Shown here in pieces: positions 34,416 through 43,416 of a DNA stretch of 64,000 nt (positions are counted from its first letter, which is position 1; the number at the start of each line of letters is the position of its first letter). This DNA comes from Bacteroidales bacterium (GTDB lineage Bacteria > Bacteroidota > Bacteroidia > Bacteroidales > F082), in NCBI GenBank assembly GCA_024400455.1, contig JAKSMU010000005.1:153517-217516 (forward strand), written 5' to 3'. The notes beneath the pieces are model-generated. The model did no database searches. It was not told where the DNA came from and saw only the letters and a list, made by a program, of their open reading frames with translations. The position numbers and the translations under genes are program-made.

Positions 34416-35573
34416 TTATTTTCTCTTTGGCTTAGGATTCACGATGAACTTATAGATACACAGCTGATGGTATTCTTCACCAGGATTGAGAATTGGCAAA
34501 GGAGCCAAGGTCGTCGGATGATTGATGGCATCTGGGAAGAACTGTGTTTCAAGAGCCAAACCTTCGCGATAAGCCAAAGGTTTTCCACACTTGCCCTTGC
34601 ATTTGCCATCGAAGAAATTGCCGCTATAGAACTGCAAGCCTACTTGGTCACTCCACAACTGCATTTCACGGCCACTCTTTGGATCAATCAAAGTAGCATC
34701 CCAAGCGTAGGCTTTCGGGTCGCTCTTATCGGCAATCCAGTTGTGGTCATAACCTTTTGCAAATGCAATCTGGTTGTCGTCAGCATTGATCTGGTCGCCG
34801 ATAGCATGTTTTTCGCGGAAATCGAAAGGCGTATTCTTGACACCTGAGAATTTGCCATTAGTGACAAGTTTATCGTTAATCAAAGTCATATAACGGGAAT
34901 TGATCTGCAATTCATGGTCGAGAATGCTACCGTTGCCTTCACCCTTAAGGTTGAAGAACGAATGATGCGAGAAGTTGCAAAGCGTAGTCTTATCGGTCGT
35001 AGCACGGTAACGGATCTGGAACTGATTGTCTTTAGTCAATGTGTATGACATCGTTACATCAAGGTTGCCAGGGAAACCATCTTCACCATCAGCAAAGAGA
35101 GCATGCATTTCTAGCACGCTGTCGTTGGTCGAGACGACATCCCAAACAATCATGTCGGCACCTTTCAGACCTCCGTGCAAGGTGTTTTCGCCATCGTTTT
35201 TTGGGAGCTGATAGGTAACGCTATCAAGTGAGAACGAGCCGTTGCTGATACGGTTGGCACAGCGGCCGACCACAGCGCCGAGATAGCGTTCGCCTTCGTT
35301 GTTCAGGTATTTGTCAATGTTATCGTAACCCAAAACGATGTCTTCAAAACTGCCACGATAGTCAGGCATCCATAATGCCACGACACGGCCACCGAAATTA
35401 GTAACCTGCATGGTGATATCGCCATTATGCATGGTATACAACGACACCTGCTTACCATCAACTTCCTTATTGAAATTAGCGGCATCAATTAATTTCACTT
35501 CCTTTTTTGGATGGCAACTGACTAATAATAAAGCCATTGCGAAAATCGACAAATACTTCTTCATCTTTTTCAT
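34416..35573 (-). CDS. galM: aldose 1-epimerase (mutarotase), lipoprotein
   Basis: The 385-residue enzyme interconverts alpha and beta anomers of galactose, glucose and similar sugars. GalM hallmarks are 'VTNFGGRVVALWMPD', 'YLGAVVGRCANRISNGSF', 'LHGGLKGADMIVWDV', the catalytic base region 'CNFSHHSFFNLKGEG' and the catalytic Glu in 'GLALETQFFPDAINHP'. The N-terminus has a lipoprotein signal ending LLLVSC, so this copy is exported rather than cytoplasmic. Met4 (35564) is an alternative start. It lies downstream of the 5'-nucleotidase gene direction-wise on the same strand but has its own promoter. Confidence 0.93.
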   Translation of the reverse strand: MKKMKKYLSIFAMALLLVSCHPKKEVKLIDAANFNKEVDGKQVSLYTMHNGDITMQVTNFGGRVVALWMPDYRGSFEDIVLGYDNIDKYLNNEGERYLGAVVGRCANRISNGSFSLDSVTYQLPKNDGENTLHGGLKGADMIVWDVVSTNDSVLEMHALFADGEDGFPGNLDVTMSYTLTKDNQFQIRYRATTDKTTLCNFSHHSFFNLKGEGNGSILDHELQINSRYMTLINDKLVTNGKFSGVKNTPFDFREKHAIGDQINADDNQIAFAKGYDHNWIADKSDPKAYAWDATLIDPKSGREMQLWSDQVGLQFYSGNFFDGKCKGKCGKPLAYREGLALETQFFPDAINHPTTLAPLPILNPGEEYHQLCIYKFIVNPKPKRK

Positions 35574-35588
35574 ACAAATTTAGGGCTG

Positions 35589-35596
35589 CAAAAATA
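35589..35596 (-). promoter_or_regulatory. -7 box of galM
   Basis: TATTTTTG on the minus strand, 15 bases upstream of the start at 35573; no clear -33 box. Confidence 0.45.
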
Positions 35597-35626
35597 CGAA
35601 AAGTGTTTTAACTAAACAAAAGAATT

Positions 35627-37072
35627 TTACTTCGTTCTCCTTATTCCTTGATAATCAACCGTCTTATGGCGACGCAAAAATTCAATCATCATTTCTTCCG
35701 AAGTCATGTATTGGCTTTGGCCATCATCGAGACTTTCGAAACGCACCGTCGATGCCATGTAACTGTTCATGGCCACTTTATAGGTTTCCTTAGTGGAAAA
35801 ACGGCCCGAATTCGTTGTAACGTATGCGCTTAGTTTTCCGTTTGTTTGCATTTCGTAAGTCATTCCCGAAACGTATGATGGATAACCACCGTTTTTCCTA
35901 TAGGTGTCGACAATGAAATTCTTAACCTGTTGTCCCGTCATTTCAAAAACGACGATTTCGTTGCCAAAAGGATCAATCGTGTAGATGTCCTTCACTGTAA
36001 TCGGGCCTGCCTTCAAGTAATTGACACGCACACCACCTGTGTTTTGGAAGGCGAAATCGGCACCCGAAACTTCACGGATGGCATCGGTCATAAAACAGCC
36101 GAGTTCTTCAGGATTATCAAACTTCGTCAAAGCCTTTCCGATGGATTCATTCAAAGTCGGCGAATCATTAAATCCGTCAACCATAGCTTTGACTTCCTTG
36201 TCGGATTTCCGGAAAGCCTTGACGTCAAGCGTAATGGCCTCTTTTCCCGTCACTTTACCGTCTTTAACCTTAATCTTCGTCAAAGTGGCATATTTCAAAT
36301 GAGAGCCGGCCTGCGTCACCAAAACACCATTATGCTCCGTCGGAAATTCCACCAAAGTGTGGGTATGTCCGCCCAAAATCACATCCAGATAAGGAGTGGC
36401 TTGAGCTACTTCAACATCATCTTCAAAACCAAGGTGCGAAAGGACAATCATCACATCACACTGTTCGCGAAGATATTGATATTCAGGCATTGCATCAATT
36501 GCTTTCTTGAAACTGACCTGGGTAAGATTGGAAGGATGAGCTCCCGGAATGCCATCATGACGGACTTCTATCATACCGACAACGGCAATCTTCACGCCTT
36601 GATTTTCAAGCATCACATACGGCTTAATATCCAGATTAAGACCATCTTTTTGTGTCACATTGGCGCAAACGAAAGGGAAATCGGCCTGTTTAATGTTTTG
36701 CTGCAAATTGTCGGTTCCGGCATCCCATTCGTGATTGCCAACAGCCGACAAATCGAATCCCACCTTATTCATTAATGAAATCATTGGGAAATTCACAGGA
36801 TTATATTGGTCATTAACCGGATTGCCCGTGCGGTTGTCACCTGCCGAAAAGACGAGCATGTCGGGATAGACATTGCGCAGACTGTCGACCAATGCCGCAA
36901 ATTTCGGGAACATGTCAATGCTCGAGTGCATATCGTTGACACTCAGTATGACAATCTCTTTTTCAAGGTTTGAATCCGATTTGAAATCAGATTTGGCATT
37001 GCCATCATTATGGTTGCCTTGACATGAGCACAATAATGCTAAGCAAAGGAAAAACAGGAAATGACGTTTCAT
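35627..37072 (-). CDS. 5'-nucleotidase / UshA-like metallophosphatase lipoprotein
   Basis: The 481-residue product has a lipoprotein signal (MKRHFLFFLCLALLCSC). The metallophosphoesterase domain carries the metal ligands in order: 'LSVNDMHSSID', 'FSAGDNRTGNPVND', 'AVGNHEWDAGTD', 'VLSHLGFEDD' and 'LGGHTHTLVEF'. A C-terminal 5'-nucleotidase specificity domain follows ('DFAFQNTGGVRVNY' and 'IDPFGNEIVVFEMTG'). Such enzymes release phosphate and nucleosides from extracellular nucleotides or 2',3'-cyclic nucleotides. The usual 'NDxHG' appears as NDMHS, a minor substitution. It is located at the cell envelope. Confidence 0.92.
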   Translation of the reverse strand: MKRHFLFFLCLALLCSCQGNHNDGNAKSDFKSDSNLEKEIVILSVNDMHSSIDMFPKFAALVDSLRNVYPDMLVFSAGDNRTGNPVNDQYNPVNFPMISLMNKVGFDLSAVGNHEWDAGTDNLQQNIKQADFPFVCANVTQKDGLNLDIKPYVMLENQGVKIAVVGMIEVRHDGIPGAHPSNLTQVSFKKAIDAMPEYQYLREQCDVMIVLSHLGFEDDVEVAQATPYLDVILGGHTHTLVEFPTEHNGVLVTQAGSHLKYATLTKIKVKDGKVTGKEAITLDVKAFRKSDKEVKAMVDGFNDSPTLNESIGKALTKFDNPEELGCFMTDAIREVSGADFAFQNTGGVRVNYLKAGPITVKDIYTIDPFGNEIVVFEMTGQQVKNFIVDTYRKNGGYPSYVSGMTYEMQTNGKLSAYVTTNSGRFSTKETYKVAMNSYMASTVRFESLDDGQSQYMTSEEMMIEFLRRHKTVDYQGIRRTK

Positions 37073-37155
37073 GATTAGGTGTTATTTATAATAAATTGAA
37101 TTTCAGAAAAAAAATCGTTTCAACAAGCTCAACGAGCCATGCATATCAACAGTCA

Positions 37156-37347
37156 TCAGTCAAGGAATATTTGGTCACCTTCGTGGAGTTCGCCATCGAG
37201 ACTGATTTTGTTTCTGTTGACATCACGCACCGAGAGGCGACGCAGTTTTTCATAAAGTTCAAACTCGTTGATGAAACGGTTGGCGGCGTCAATCACGCGC
37301 GCTCCGTTAAATATGGTCATCTCGACCTCGTTGACATAGATTTTCAT
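37156..37347 (-). CDS. 63-residue beta-grasp-like protein
   Basis: The small product begins 'MKIYVNEVEMTIFNGARVID' and ends 'ISLDGELHEGDQIFLD'. The initial hairpin, the helix 'DAANRFINEFELYEKLRRL' and the final 'G..L..GD.I.L' strand resemble ThiS/MoaD ubiquitin-like proteins, but the C-terminal Gly-Gly needed for sulfur transfer is missing (it ends FLD), so it would not be an active carrier. It has its own promoter and is divergent from the histidine kinase gene. The family is not recognised; the fold is inferred. Confidence 0.6.
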   Translation of the reverse strand: MKIYVNEVEMTIFNGARVIDAANRFINEFELYEKLRRLSVRDVNRNKISLDGELHEGDQIFLD

Positions 37348-37364
37348 TTGCCTTAAATTTTTCG

Positions 37365-37372
37365 CAAAGATA
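37365..37372 (-). promoter_or_regulatory. -7 box of the 63-residue gene
   Basis: TATCTTTG on the minus strand, 17 bases upstream of ATG 37347. Confidence 0.6.
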
Positions 37373-37383
37373 GGAAATTTCCG

Positions 37384-37391
37384 TATTTTTG
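37384..37391 (+). promoter_or_regulatory. -7 box of the hybrid kinase gene
   Basis: TATTTTTG followed by CA ends seven bases before ATG 37399, so the transcript is almost leaderless. Confidence 0.6.
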
Positions 37392-37398
37392 CAGCACT

Positions 37399-39846
37399 AT
37401 GTCGAAACGGGAAAACAAAAAGCGCATTTACGAGCGGCGGACAAGTTGGAAAGTGGTCATTGCCAACCTTTTCCTCATTTTTGCATGCTGCACCATTTTG
37501 TCGTATGTTTACGGCTTACGGAATTCCATTATGAACCAGCGTCTCAACATCGACAAGCAAAACCGCGCTCTCGCCCTGACCAACGAGCTCACGCAATATG
37601 TCCACAAAGCGCAATCAGCAGCCAACCTTTTTGCCTTTTCCGACAAGCCAAAGTATTTGAGACAATTCCATTCGCACACCGAGACAATCAGAAAGATTTG
37701 CGATTCGCTCATCGAAAACGACCCTGACGAAGAAAACGCTAGACAATTGGCTGAAATTCAGAACCTGATTCAACGCAAGGGACAAATCAGTTATGTGCTT
37801 TCGCGGCAGTTTTATTATTACGACCCTATGGCTGAGATTGACAACGCCATCAACGAATACACGCCAGCGCCAGCACCTGAGCCAATTCATGTAACAACCA
37901 TAACGAAGGACACCATCATCCACAAACCAAAAGAGCGAAAAGGATTCTGGCAACGCGTCGGAAATGTATTCAATCCGACCGAAGACGACAGCATAGTGCA
38001 AATTACCACACAACGCATCGACACGCTGCCATCGCAAAGCGTTGACACGGCATCACAAAGCCTCATCAACGACATCAAGACACTGTCCGTCAAGGCAAAA
38101 AGCGAATACCAAGCCAAGGTCAAGGAATTCGAGGCCAAGACCAACGAACTCATTCGCGACGACAACCGCTTGTCAGAACAGATTTCGACCTTGCTGCTCA
38201 ATCTAAACCAGGACATTCTGGATTCGTCGGTGAGAGAAATCGAAGAAAGCGAAGTCATCATTGAAAAAAACACCCGTCTGTCGCTTATCATCGGCACTGT
38301 GGTCATGATTCTCATCGTCATCTTTGTCGCATTGATTCTCAGCGATGTGAGCAAGGCATACCGTGCCCGTCGCGCCGCCGAAGAAGCCAAGAAAAAGACC
38401 GAAGAAATCATGGAAAGCCGTCACAAACTGTTGCTATCCGTCTCGCACGACATCAAGACGCCACTGACCTCCATCATGGGTAATGTCGAACTCATGAATT
38501 CCGAAGGCAACGAAAAGGAAATCAGTTCTATACAGCAGTCAGCCGACCACATCCTCAACCTGCTCACCAACCTTCTGGATTTCTCAAGCCTCGAACAAGG
38601 CAAACTGAAAGTGGAGAAAAACCCGTTCAATATCAACCGCTTGTGCGGCGAAGTTGCCACCATGTTTGAACCTATCGCACAGAAAAAGAATCTGACTTTC
38701 CACTACTCCACTTCCGTAAAAGACAACTTGACGGCAATCTCCGACGGATTGAAAATCAAGCAAATAGCAAGCAACCTGATTTCAAACAGCATCAAATACA
38801 CATTGGAAGGCAATGTCGATTTCGAGGTGAGTTTCGAAAACAGTCACATCGTTTTCCACATCACCGATACAGGCGTGGGTATTCCTGCTGACAAAATCAA
38901 CGAAATTTTCACGCCTTTTGTGCGCATCGACACCTACAACACGCTTGCCGAAGGCAGCGGTTACGGTCTCTCGGTAGTGAAAGGTCTTGTCGACCTGCTC
39001 GAAGGCGACATTCATGTGGAATCGGAAGTCGGCGAAGGCACGCATTTCACCGTAAGAATCCCCGTGGAATACGAGTTGCAGGAAGAACCCCAGAACGAAC
39101 CAGTTGCAGCTTGCTCATCAAAAAATATTCTAATTATTGATGATGACGACACGTTGCTTTCCGTGACCGACAACATGCTGCGACGCCTTGGCCACAAAGC
39201 CATTCCATGCCGCTCGAAAGCCGATGTCGAAGCCGCCCTTGAAGATGTTTCGCCTTTCGACTTCATCCTCACTGATCGTGAAATGGGCGCCGTGACGGGC
39301 AACGACATTCTTCATTTTTTCAAGGAAAAAGACGCCACGAAACCTGTCCTGCTCATGACTGCCCGTTCCGAATATACTCAGACCTTAGCACAAGAAGAAG
39401 GTTTCGATGGTTTCCTGATGAAGCCATTCAATCTCAGCGATTTGGAAAACATTTTCGGACAAGCCGAAATCCATGAAGAAGCAAACGGAAACGCAGAAAA
39501 CCAAAACGATTTTGCGGAAGATTTCCCCGAATTTTCGGCTATGATGGGCAACGACAACGAAGCCATCGAAAGCATCCTGAAAGTGTTCGTCAACTCCACT
39601 GCTGACGATTTGGTTGCGTTAAGCGAATGCATCGAAAACGACAAATGCGTCGAAGCACAAGCCATTTGTCACAAAATGCTGCCCATGTTCAAGCAATTGC
39701 AAAGAAACACGGATTTTCTGTCGAAAATGAACCAAATGCGCGGCGTGCAAGACTCTTATCCCGAATGGAAAGACGAAGCCGCACAATTCATGGCGCAAGC
39801 CGACGAACTGCTTGATTTGCTGTCAGATAAATACGGGGTGATGTGA
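37399..39846 (+). CDS. hybrid sensor histidine kinase with receiver and HPt domains
   Basis: The 815-residue membrane kinase has an N-terminal helix (about 18-38), a periplasmic sensor region with coiled-coil character (about 40-295), a second helix ('LIIGTVVMILIVIFVALIL'), a HisKA domain with His350 in 'SVSHDIKTPLTSIMGN', an ATPase domain ('NLISNSIKYT', 'DTGVGIPADKI', 'GSGYGLSVVKGL'), a receiver with 'ILIIDDDD' and Asp626 in LTDREMG, and a C-terminal HPt domain with His758 in 'AICHKMLPMF'. It therefore holds a complete His-Asp-His relay in one chain; a separate response regulator must take the phosphate. The signal sensed is unknown. Confidence 0.93.
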   Translation: MSKRENKKRIYERRTSWKVVIANLFLIFACCTILSYVYGLRNSIMNQRLNIDKQNRALALTNELTQYVHKAQSAANLFAFSDKPKYLRQFHSHTETIRKICDSLIENDPDEENARQLAEIQNLIQRKGQISYVLSRQFYYYDPMAEIDNAINEYTPAPAPEPIHVTTITKDTIIHKPKERKGFWQRVGNVFNPTEDDSIVQITTQRIDTLPSQSVDTASQSLINDIKTLSVKAKSEYQAKVKEFEAKTNELIRDDNRLSEQISTLLLNLNQDILDSSVREIEESEVIIEKNTRLSLIIGTVVMILIVIFVALILSDVSKAYRARRAAEEAKKKTEEIMESRHKLLLSVSHDIKTPLTSIMGNVELMNSEGNEKEISSIQQSADHILNLLTNLLDFSSLEQGKLKVEKNPFNINRLCGEVATMFEPIAQKKNLTFHYSTSVKDNLTAISDGLKIKQIASNLISNSIKYTLEGNVDFEVSFENSHIVFHITDTGVGIPADKINEIFTPFVRIDTYNTLAEGSGYGLSVVKGLVDLLEGDIHVESEVGEGTHFTVRIPVEYELQEEPQNEPVAACSSKNILIIDDDDTLLSVTDNMLRRLGHKAIPCRSKADVEAALEDVSPFDFILTDREMGAVTGNDILHFFKEKDATKPVLLMTARSEYTQTLAQEEGFDGFLMKPFNLSDLENIFGQAEIHEEANGNAENQNDFAEDFPEFSAMMGNDNEAIESILKVFVNSTADDLVALSECIENDKCVEAQAICHKMLPMFKQLQRNTDFLSKMNQMRGVQDSYPEWKDEAAQFMAQADELLDLLSDKYGVM

Positions 39847-39848
39847 TT

Positions 39849-39891
39849 TTAGCCAATAGCATTTAACTATTAGCTAACGGCTAATGGCTAA
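39849..39891. repeat. 7-bp-period palindrome between convergent genes
   Basis: Heptamers TTAGCCA, ATAGCAT, TTAACTA, TTAGCTA, ACGGCTA, ATGGCTA form an imperfect inverted repeat centred on 39870 (17 of 21 pairs). It overlaps the last codons of the GH127 gene and probably acts as a terminator for both convergent genes. Confidence 0.7.
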
Positions 39892-41887
39892 ATGGAAACA
39901 TCGACAATCTATAAGGTGCGCACCCAATCGGAATAAGTTGCAGTTCAACATTTTGCTGCTTCACTTCAGGCATTTCAATCGGAAGTTTCGGGTCGCCTTT
40001 GTCGGGTTCCCAGTCTATCAAATTGGCTTTTACCGAAATCGTAATCGGTGCATTATCCTTGCTCCAGCGGAAATATGGCGGTAAATCGCGGAATGTGATT
40101 TTACTATCTTTCAACGATTTATCATCAAGGGCATAGCGGAATTCATGCCAACGCTCTTCATTCAGTTCGTAGTAGCTTGCATCTTTGGCTTGAAGGCTCA
40201 GTCCGAAGACCAAAGGACCGTAATTGACGATGGCATAATCACCGCCTTTAGCAAAACCGCTGTACTCGAAATCGTCATTCGACGGTTCCATGATGCCCCA
40301 ATACGGCTGCGTTCCGTTGAAATCGGCAAACTGCTCTGTACCAGTCTCTAAGCGTGCTTCCATAGGCAAAGTCAGTTCCACCACATCTCCGACTTTCCAT
40401 TTGCGTTCAATGCGATAAAAACCATTCATAGGAACAGCATTAATCATTTTTCCATTCACCGAACAAGTTGCGTTTTTGCACCAATCCGGCACGCGCAGCA
40501 GCAGATTCTCCCCTTCTGGCATTGCGCTGACGGTCAGCCGAATGCTTTCACGGAAAGGATATTCGGTCTGCATCTCGATGTCGTATTTTCCATCTCTGGT
40601 TTTCAGATGTGCTGGCGCGTAAAGCAACCACATCAATTCATTCTGCTGGTTGTGCATGCACATGTTGATGACATAATTCGGCAGCACGCGGTTGATGTTG
40701 GCCGAGCAGCAAGTCGGGTCGTGAATCACCTTATAATATTGGCCATCATCGCGGATTTTGAGATGCACGCCAGGAATGCGGTTCATAGCAGTCGTGTATA
40801 CGCTCAAATCGAAATACGAGCTGACCGCCGTCGGCAAGGCATTGAAGAAATCCTTCTCGATTCTGTCGCCATATTTGGCCTCGCCCGTGGCGCGCGCCAT
40901 CCACACATTCGACCAAAGGAAATCCGAAATGTCGCAAGCCTCAGCCGCCTCAAAAGCCCCGATGCCGTGCAGATATTCATTCGATGAATTGGCGCCCAAA
41001 GGCAACACAAAATGCTCTTGCAGAAACTCATACGCATTGACCGAAGCCGCCAGATAATCAGGATTGGCATTCCAGATGTAAGCCGCAGCGCACAATTTTG
41101 CCGACTCGTTATAAGAAACGCCGTGGCAAATCGCCGTGCGCATGAAAGCCTTGTCGTTCACCCACGAATCCAAGTAGCCGCTTTCATAATTTCCGTAGAC
41201 TTTCATTGCGCGGTCAACGAATTGCTTATCACCTGAATAGCGGCTGATTTCCAACATGTTTTCAAGGCCAACAATGCGGCGCATATTGTCCAATTCGCCC
41301 CCGCTCAAAGGCTTGTTGGCGTCCTTTCTTTCAAAAAGCGGAAACTCGTCATACACGTTTTCCAACATTGACAAAATCCTTTCGTCATGCGTAGCGGAAT
41401 AATAGGCCAAAGCCGCACGGCAGAAGACAGCCTCGCTCCAATACATGCCGTAATCACCATCGGTTTTGCCCCAATTTTCAATGTAATCTTTGTTGTTTGA
41501 AAGGATATAGCCATTCGGCTTTTGGCGTGCCATCACCGCTTCCATGATGCGTCGCGAACGGTTCATCAGCAAGGTGTCGTCAAGGATGAATCCCAAGCGC
41601 GTCACGCCATCGGCATAATAGCCCGTCTGCTCGTAATGCCACCAGCCCGGCGCATCTGCCGTCTGCCAGCCTTCGACAAACTCCGTGAAATCGTCGCCAA
41701 GGTTTTTGGTGAGGCCACGCGAGGCCATTCCTGCCCAATCATGCAGCCATCCCGTCGGCTTTATTTCGCCCACATCAAATGGCATATATGCTTCTTTTAC
41801 AGTTTGTTTTGTCTCCTGAGCCTTCATCGGCACCGCCATGACCGCAACAACCGAAACAGCCAAAGTCAAATGGAAAAATCTACGCAT
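39881..41887 (-). CDS. GH127-family glycoside hydrolase (beta-L-arabinofuranosidase-like)
   Basis: The 668-residue product has a signal peptide (MRRFFHLTLAVSVVAVMAVPMKA) and the (alpha/alpha)6-barrel family DUF1680/GH127. Landmarks are 'DVGEIKPTGWLHDW', 'GYYADGVTRLGFILDD', the substrate loop 'YMSEAVF'-like 'GMYWSEAVFCRAALAYY', 'CHGVSYNESAKLC', and the nucleophile pair 'TCCSANINRVLPNYV', where a Cys attacks the sugar. Characterised members remove beta-L-arabinofuranose or related sugars from plant glycans. The exact specificity is unknown. Start 41887 is taken because the promoter box at 41908-41915 lies within the longer frame. The C-terminal Phe-Ser-His is encoded by a repeat element. Confidence 0.85.
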   Translation of the reverse strand: MRRFFHLTLAVSVVAVMAVPMKAQETKQTVKEAYMPFDVGEIKPTGWLHDWAGMASRGLTKNLGDDFTEFVEGWQTADAPGWWHYEQTGYYADGVTRLGFILDDTLLMNRSRRIMEAVMARQKPNGYILSNNKDYIENWGKTDGDYGMYWSEAVFCRAALAYYSATHDERILSMLENVYDEFPLFERKDANKPLSGGELDNMRRIVGLENMLEISRYSGDKQFVDRAMKVYGNYESGYLDSWVNDKAFMRTAICHGVSYNESAKLCAAAYIWNANPDYLAASVNAYEFLQEHFVLPLGANSSNEYLHGIGAFEAAEACDISDFLWSNVWMARATGEAKYGDRIEKDFFNALPTAVSSYFDLSVYTTAMNRIPGVHLKIRDDGQYYKVIHDPTCCSANINRVLPNYVINMCMHNQQNELMWLLYAPAHLKTRDGKYDIEMQTEYPFRESIRLTVSAMPEGENLLLRVPDWCKNATCSVNGKMINAVPMNGFYRIERKWKVGDVVELTLPMEARLETGTEQFADFNGTQPYWGIMEPSNDDFEYSGFAKGGDYAIVNYGPLVFGLSLQAKDASYYELNEERWHEFRYALDDKSLKDSKITFRDLPPYFRWSKDNAPITISVKANLIDWEPDKGDPKLPIEMPEVKQQNVELQLIPIGCAPYRLSMFPFSH

Positions 41888-41907
41888 TGCATTATGTTTT
41901 AATTGCG

Positions 41908-41936
41908 CAAAGATAGTCATTTCTTGTTTGCACAAA
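41908..41936 (-). promoter_or_regulatory. promoter of the GH127 gene
   Basis: On the minus strand TTTG (41933-41936) and TATCTTTG (41908-41915) are separated by 17 bases, back to back with the TPR gene promoter. Confidence 0.6.
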
Positions 41937-41942
41937 ATTACG

Positions 41943-41950
41943 TATCTTTG
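41943..41950 (+). promoter_or_regulatory. -7 box of the TPR protein gene
   Basis: TATCTTTG ends 17 bases before ATG 41968; a TTG at 41924-41926 is 16 bases upstream. Confidence 0.55.
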
Positions 41951-41967
41951 CAAAAATTTTAACCATC

Positions 41968-43410
41968 ATGTTCGACGAGGAAGATTTCAGGGATTACGAA
42001 GACGAGATTCAGGATGTCGTGAAACAATACGAGGAAATGCTCGAAAAGGACGAATCCGTCTATTTCGACACGGAGGAATTTGGCATGATCATCGACTATT
42101 ACACCCAACGCGACGAGATTGAAAAGTCGCGCCATGCCGTCGATTTGGCCATGATTCAGCATCCTTTGGACAACAGTCTTAAAATAAAGAATGCCAGACA
42201 GTTCCTTTTGGAAAACAATCCCAAAGAAGCCTTCGAGATACTGAAACACACCGAGCACGAAGACGATGACGACCCCGACTTCTTCCTCACTTTGGGTTCG
42301 TGCCTCGCCGCCATGGGAAAATCACAGAAAGCCATTGACTCCTATCTGGCTGCCCTGCCCTTTTTCGATGAAGACGAGAAATGCGAGCTTTACAACGCCA
42401 TTGCCTTTGAATATCAGCACCTTCGCAAATTCGACCTCGCTCTGAGCTTCTACAAGAAGGCATTGGCCATTTGTCAGGATAAAATGCAAATAGACCAGCT
42501 GTATCAGGAAATCAGATGCTGCTACCTCTGCGACGACAAAAAAGAGGAATGTCTCGACTTTTTCCAGCAACTCGTTGACAAAGACCCACATAACAGCAAG
42601 GCCTGGACCAATATCGGCGACTGCTACCGCATGATGTTCAAGTACGAAGACGCCATCGATCCATACGAATTTGCCCTTTCCATCGACCCTAAAGACCTTT
42701 GGACCAACATGCACTTGGGCGACATTTATTACGATTTGGGCCGCTACAAGGAAGCCATCGACACCTTGAACGAAGCCCTGCGCAACGGTGTTGACTCAGG
42801 CATGATCCGCGTCTCGTTAGGCGACTGCTACTATCGTTTGGAAGACCTGCAATCGGCTGAAGAACACTATCGTAAGGCCGTCGAACGCAACCCTGTCATT
42901 GGCGGCGGCTGGGCTGGATTGGGCTATGTTTTCAGCGACCGTGGCGAAAGTCAGAAAGCCATCAAGTATTTTGAAAAAGCATATGCTCTCGAACCTTACG
43001 AAACCGATTACCTCTACTCCATTGCCGCCGAATACCGCAAAATCGAGGATTTCGGCCACTCGATGGAATACCTGATGAAGATTCAGGAACAATCACCTTC
43101 CGACCCCGATTCCTATTATTTCATTGCCGACCTCTACGGCGAACAGGACCGCGTCGACGAAGCCATTGACACCTTGAAACAAGGTCTGCTCAACACCGAC
43201 AACGATTCCAACCTGCTTTATCTTCTGGCCTATGCCTATTTCGTCAAAGGCGACAAAACCAACGGTTTAAGCACTTTGGACTTGGCTTTGACAAACGATT
43301 TCGAAGGTTACCGCGATTTCGTCGACTACGACAAGGATCTTCTCGGCAACAATGTCGACATCATCGACCTCATCACGCAGCACAAACTGAAACACAACGA
43401 AAACAACTGA
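41968..43410 (+). CDS. cytoplasmic TPR-repeat protein
   Basis: The 480-residue protein has no signal peptide and is built of about ten tetratricopeptide repeats, for example 'AWTNIGDCYRMMFKYEDAID', 'LWTNMHLGDIYYDLGRYKEA', 'GWAGLGYVFSDRGESQKAIK' and 'PDSYYFIADLYGEQDRVDEA'. The N-terminus is strongly acidic (MFDEEDFRDYEDEIQDVV). TPR scaffolds assemble protein complexes; no partner can be named. Six bases separate it from the next gene, so they are probably co-transcribed. Confidence 0.85.
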   Translation: MFDEEDFRDYEDEIQDVVKQYEEMLEKDESVYFDTEEFGMIIDYYTQRDEIEKSRHAVDLAMIQHPLDNSLKIKNARQFLLENNPKEAFEILKHTEHEDDDDPDFFLTLGSCLAAMGKSQKAIDSYLAALPFFDEDEKCELYNAIAFEYQHLRKFDLALSFYKKALAICQDKMQIDQLYQEIRCCYLCDDKKEECLDFFQQLVDKDPHNSKAWTNIGDCYRMMFKYEDAIDPYEFALSIDPKDLWTNMHLGDIYYDLGRYKEAIDTLNEALRNGVDSGMIRVSLGDCYYRLEDLQSAEEHYRKAVERNPVIGGGWAGLGYVFSDRGESQKAIKYFEKAYALEPYETDYLYSIAAEYRKIEDFGHSMEYLMKIQEQSPSDPDSYYFIADLYGEQDRVDEAIDTLKQGLLNTDNDSNLLYLLAYAYFVKGDKTNGLSTLDLALTNDFEGYRDFVDYDKDLLGNNVDIIDLITQHKLKHNENN

Positions 43411-43416
43411 TAGCAA

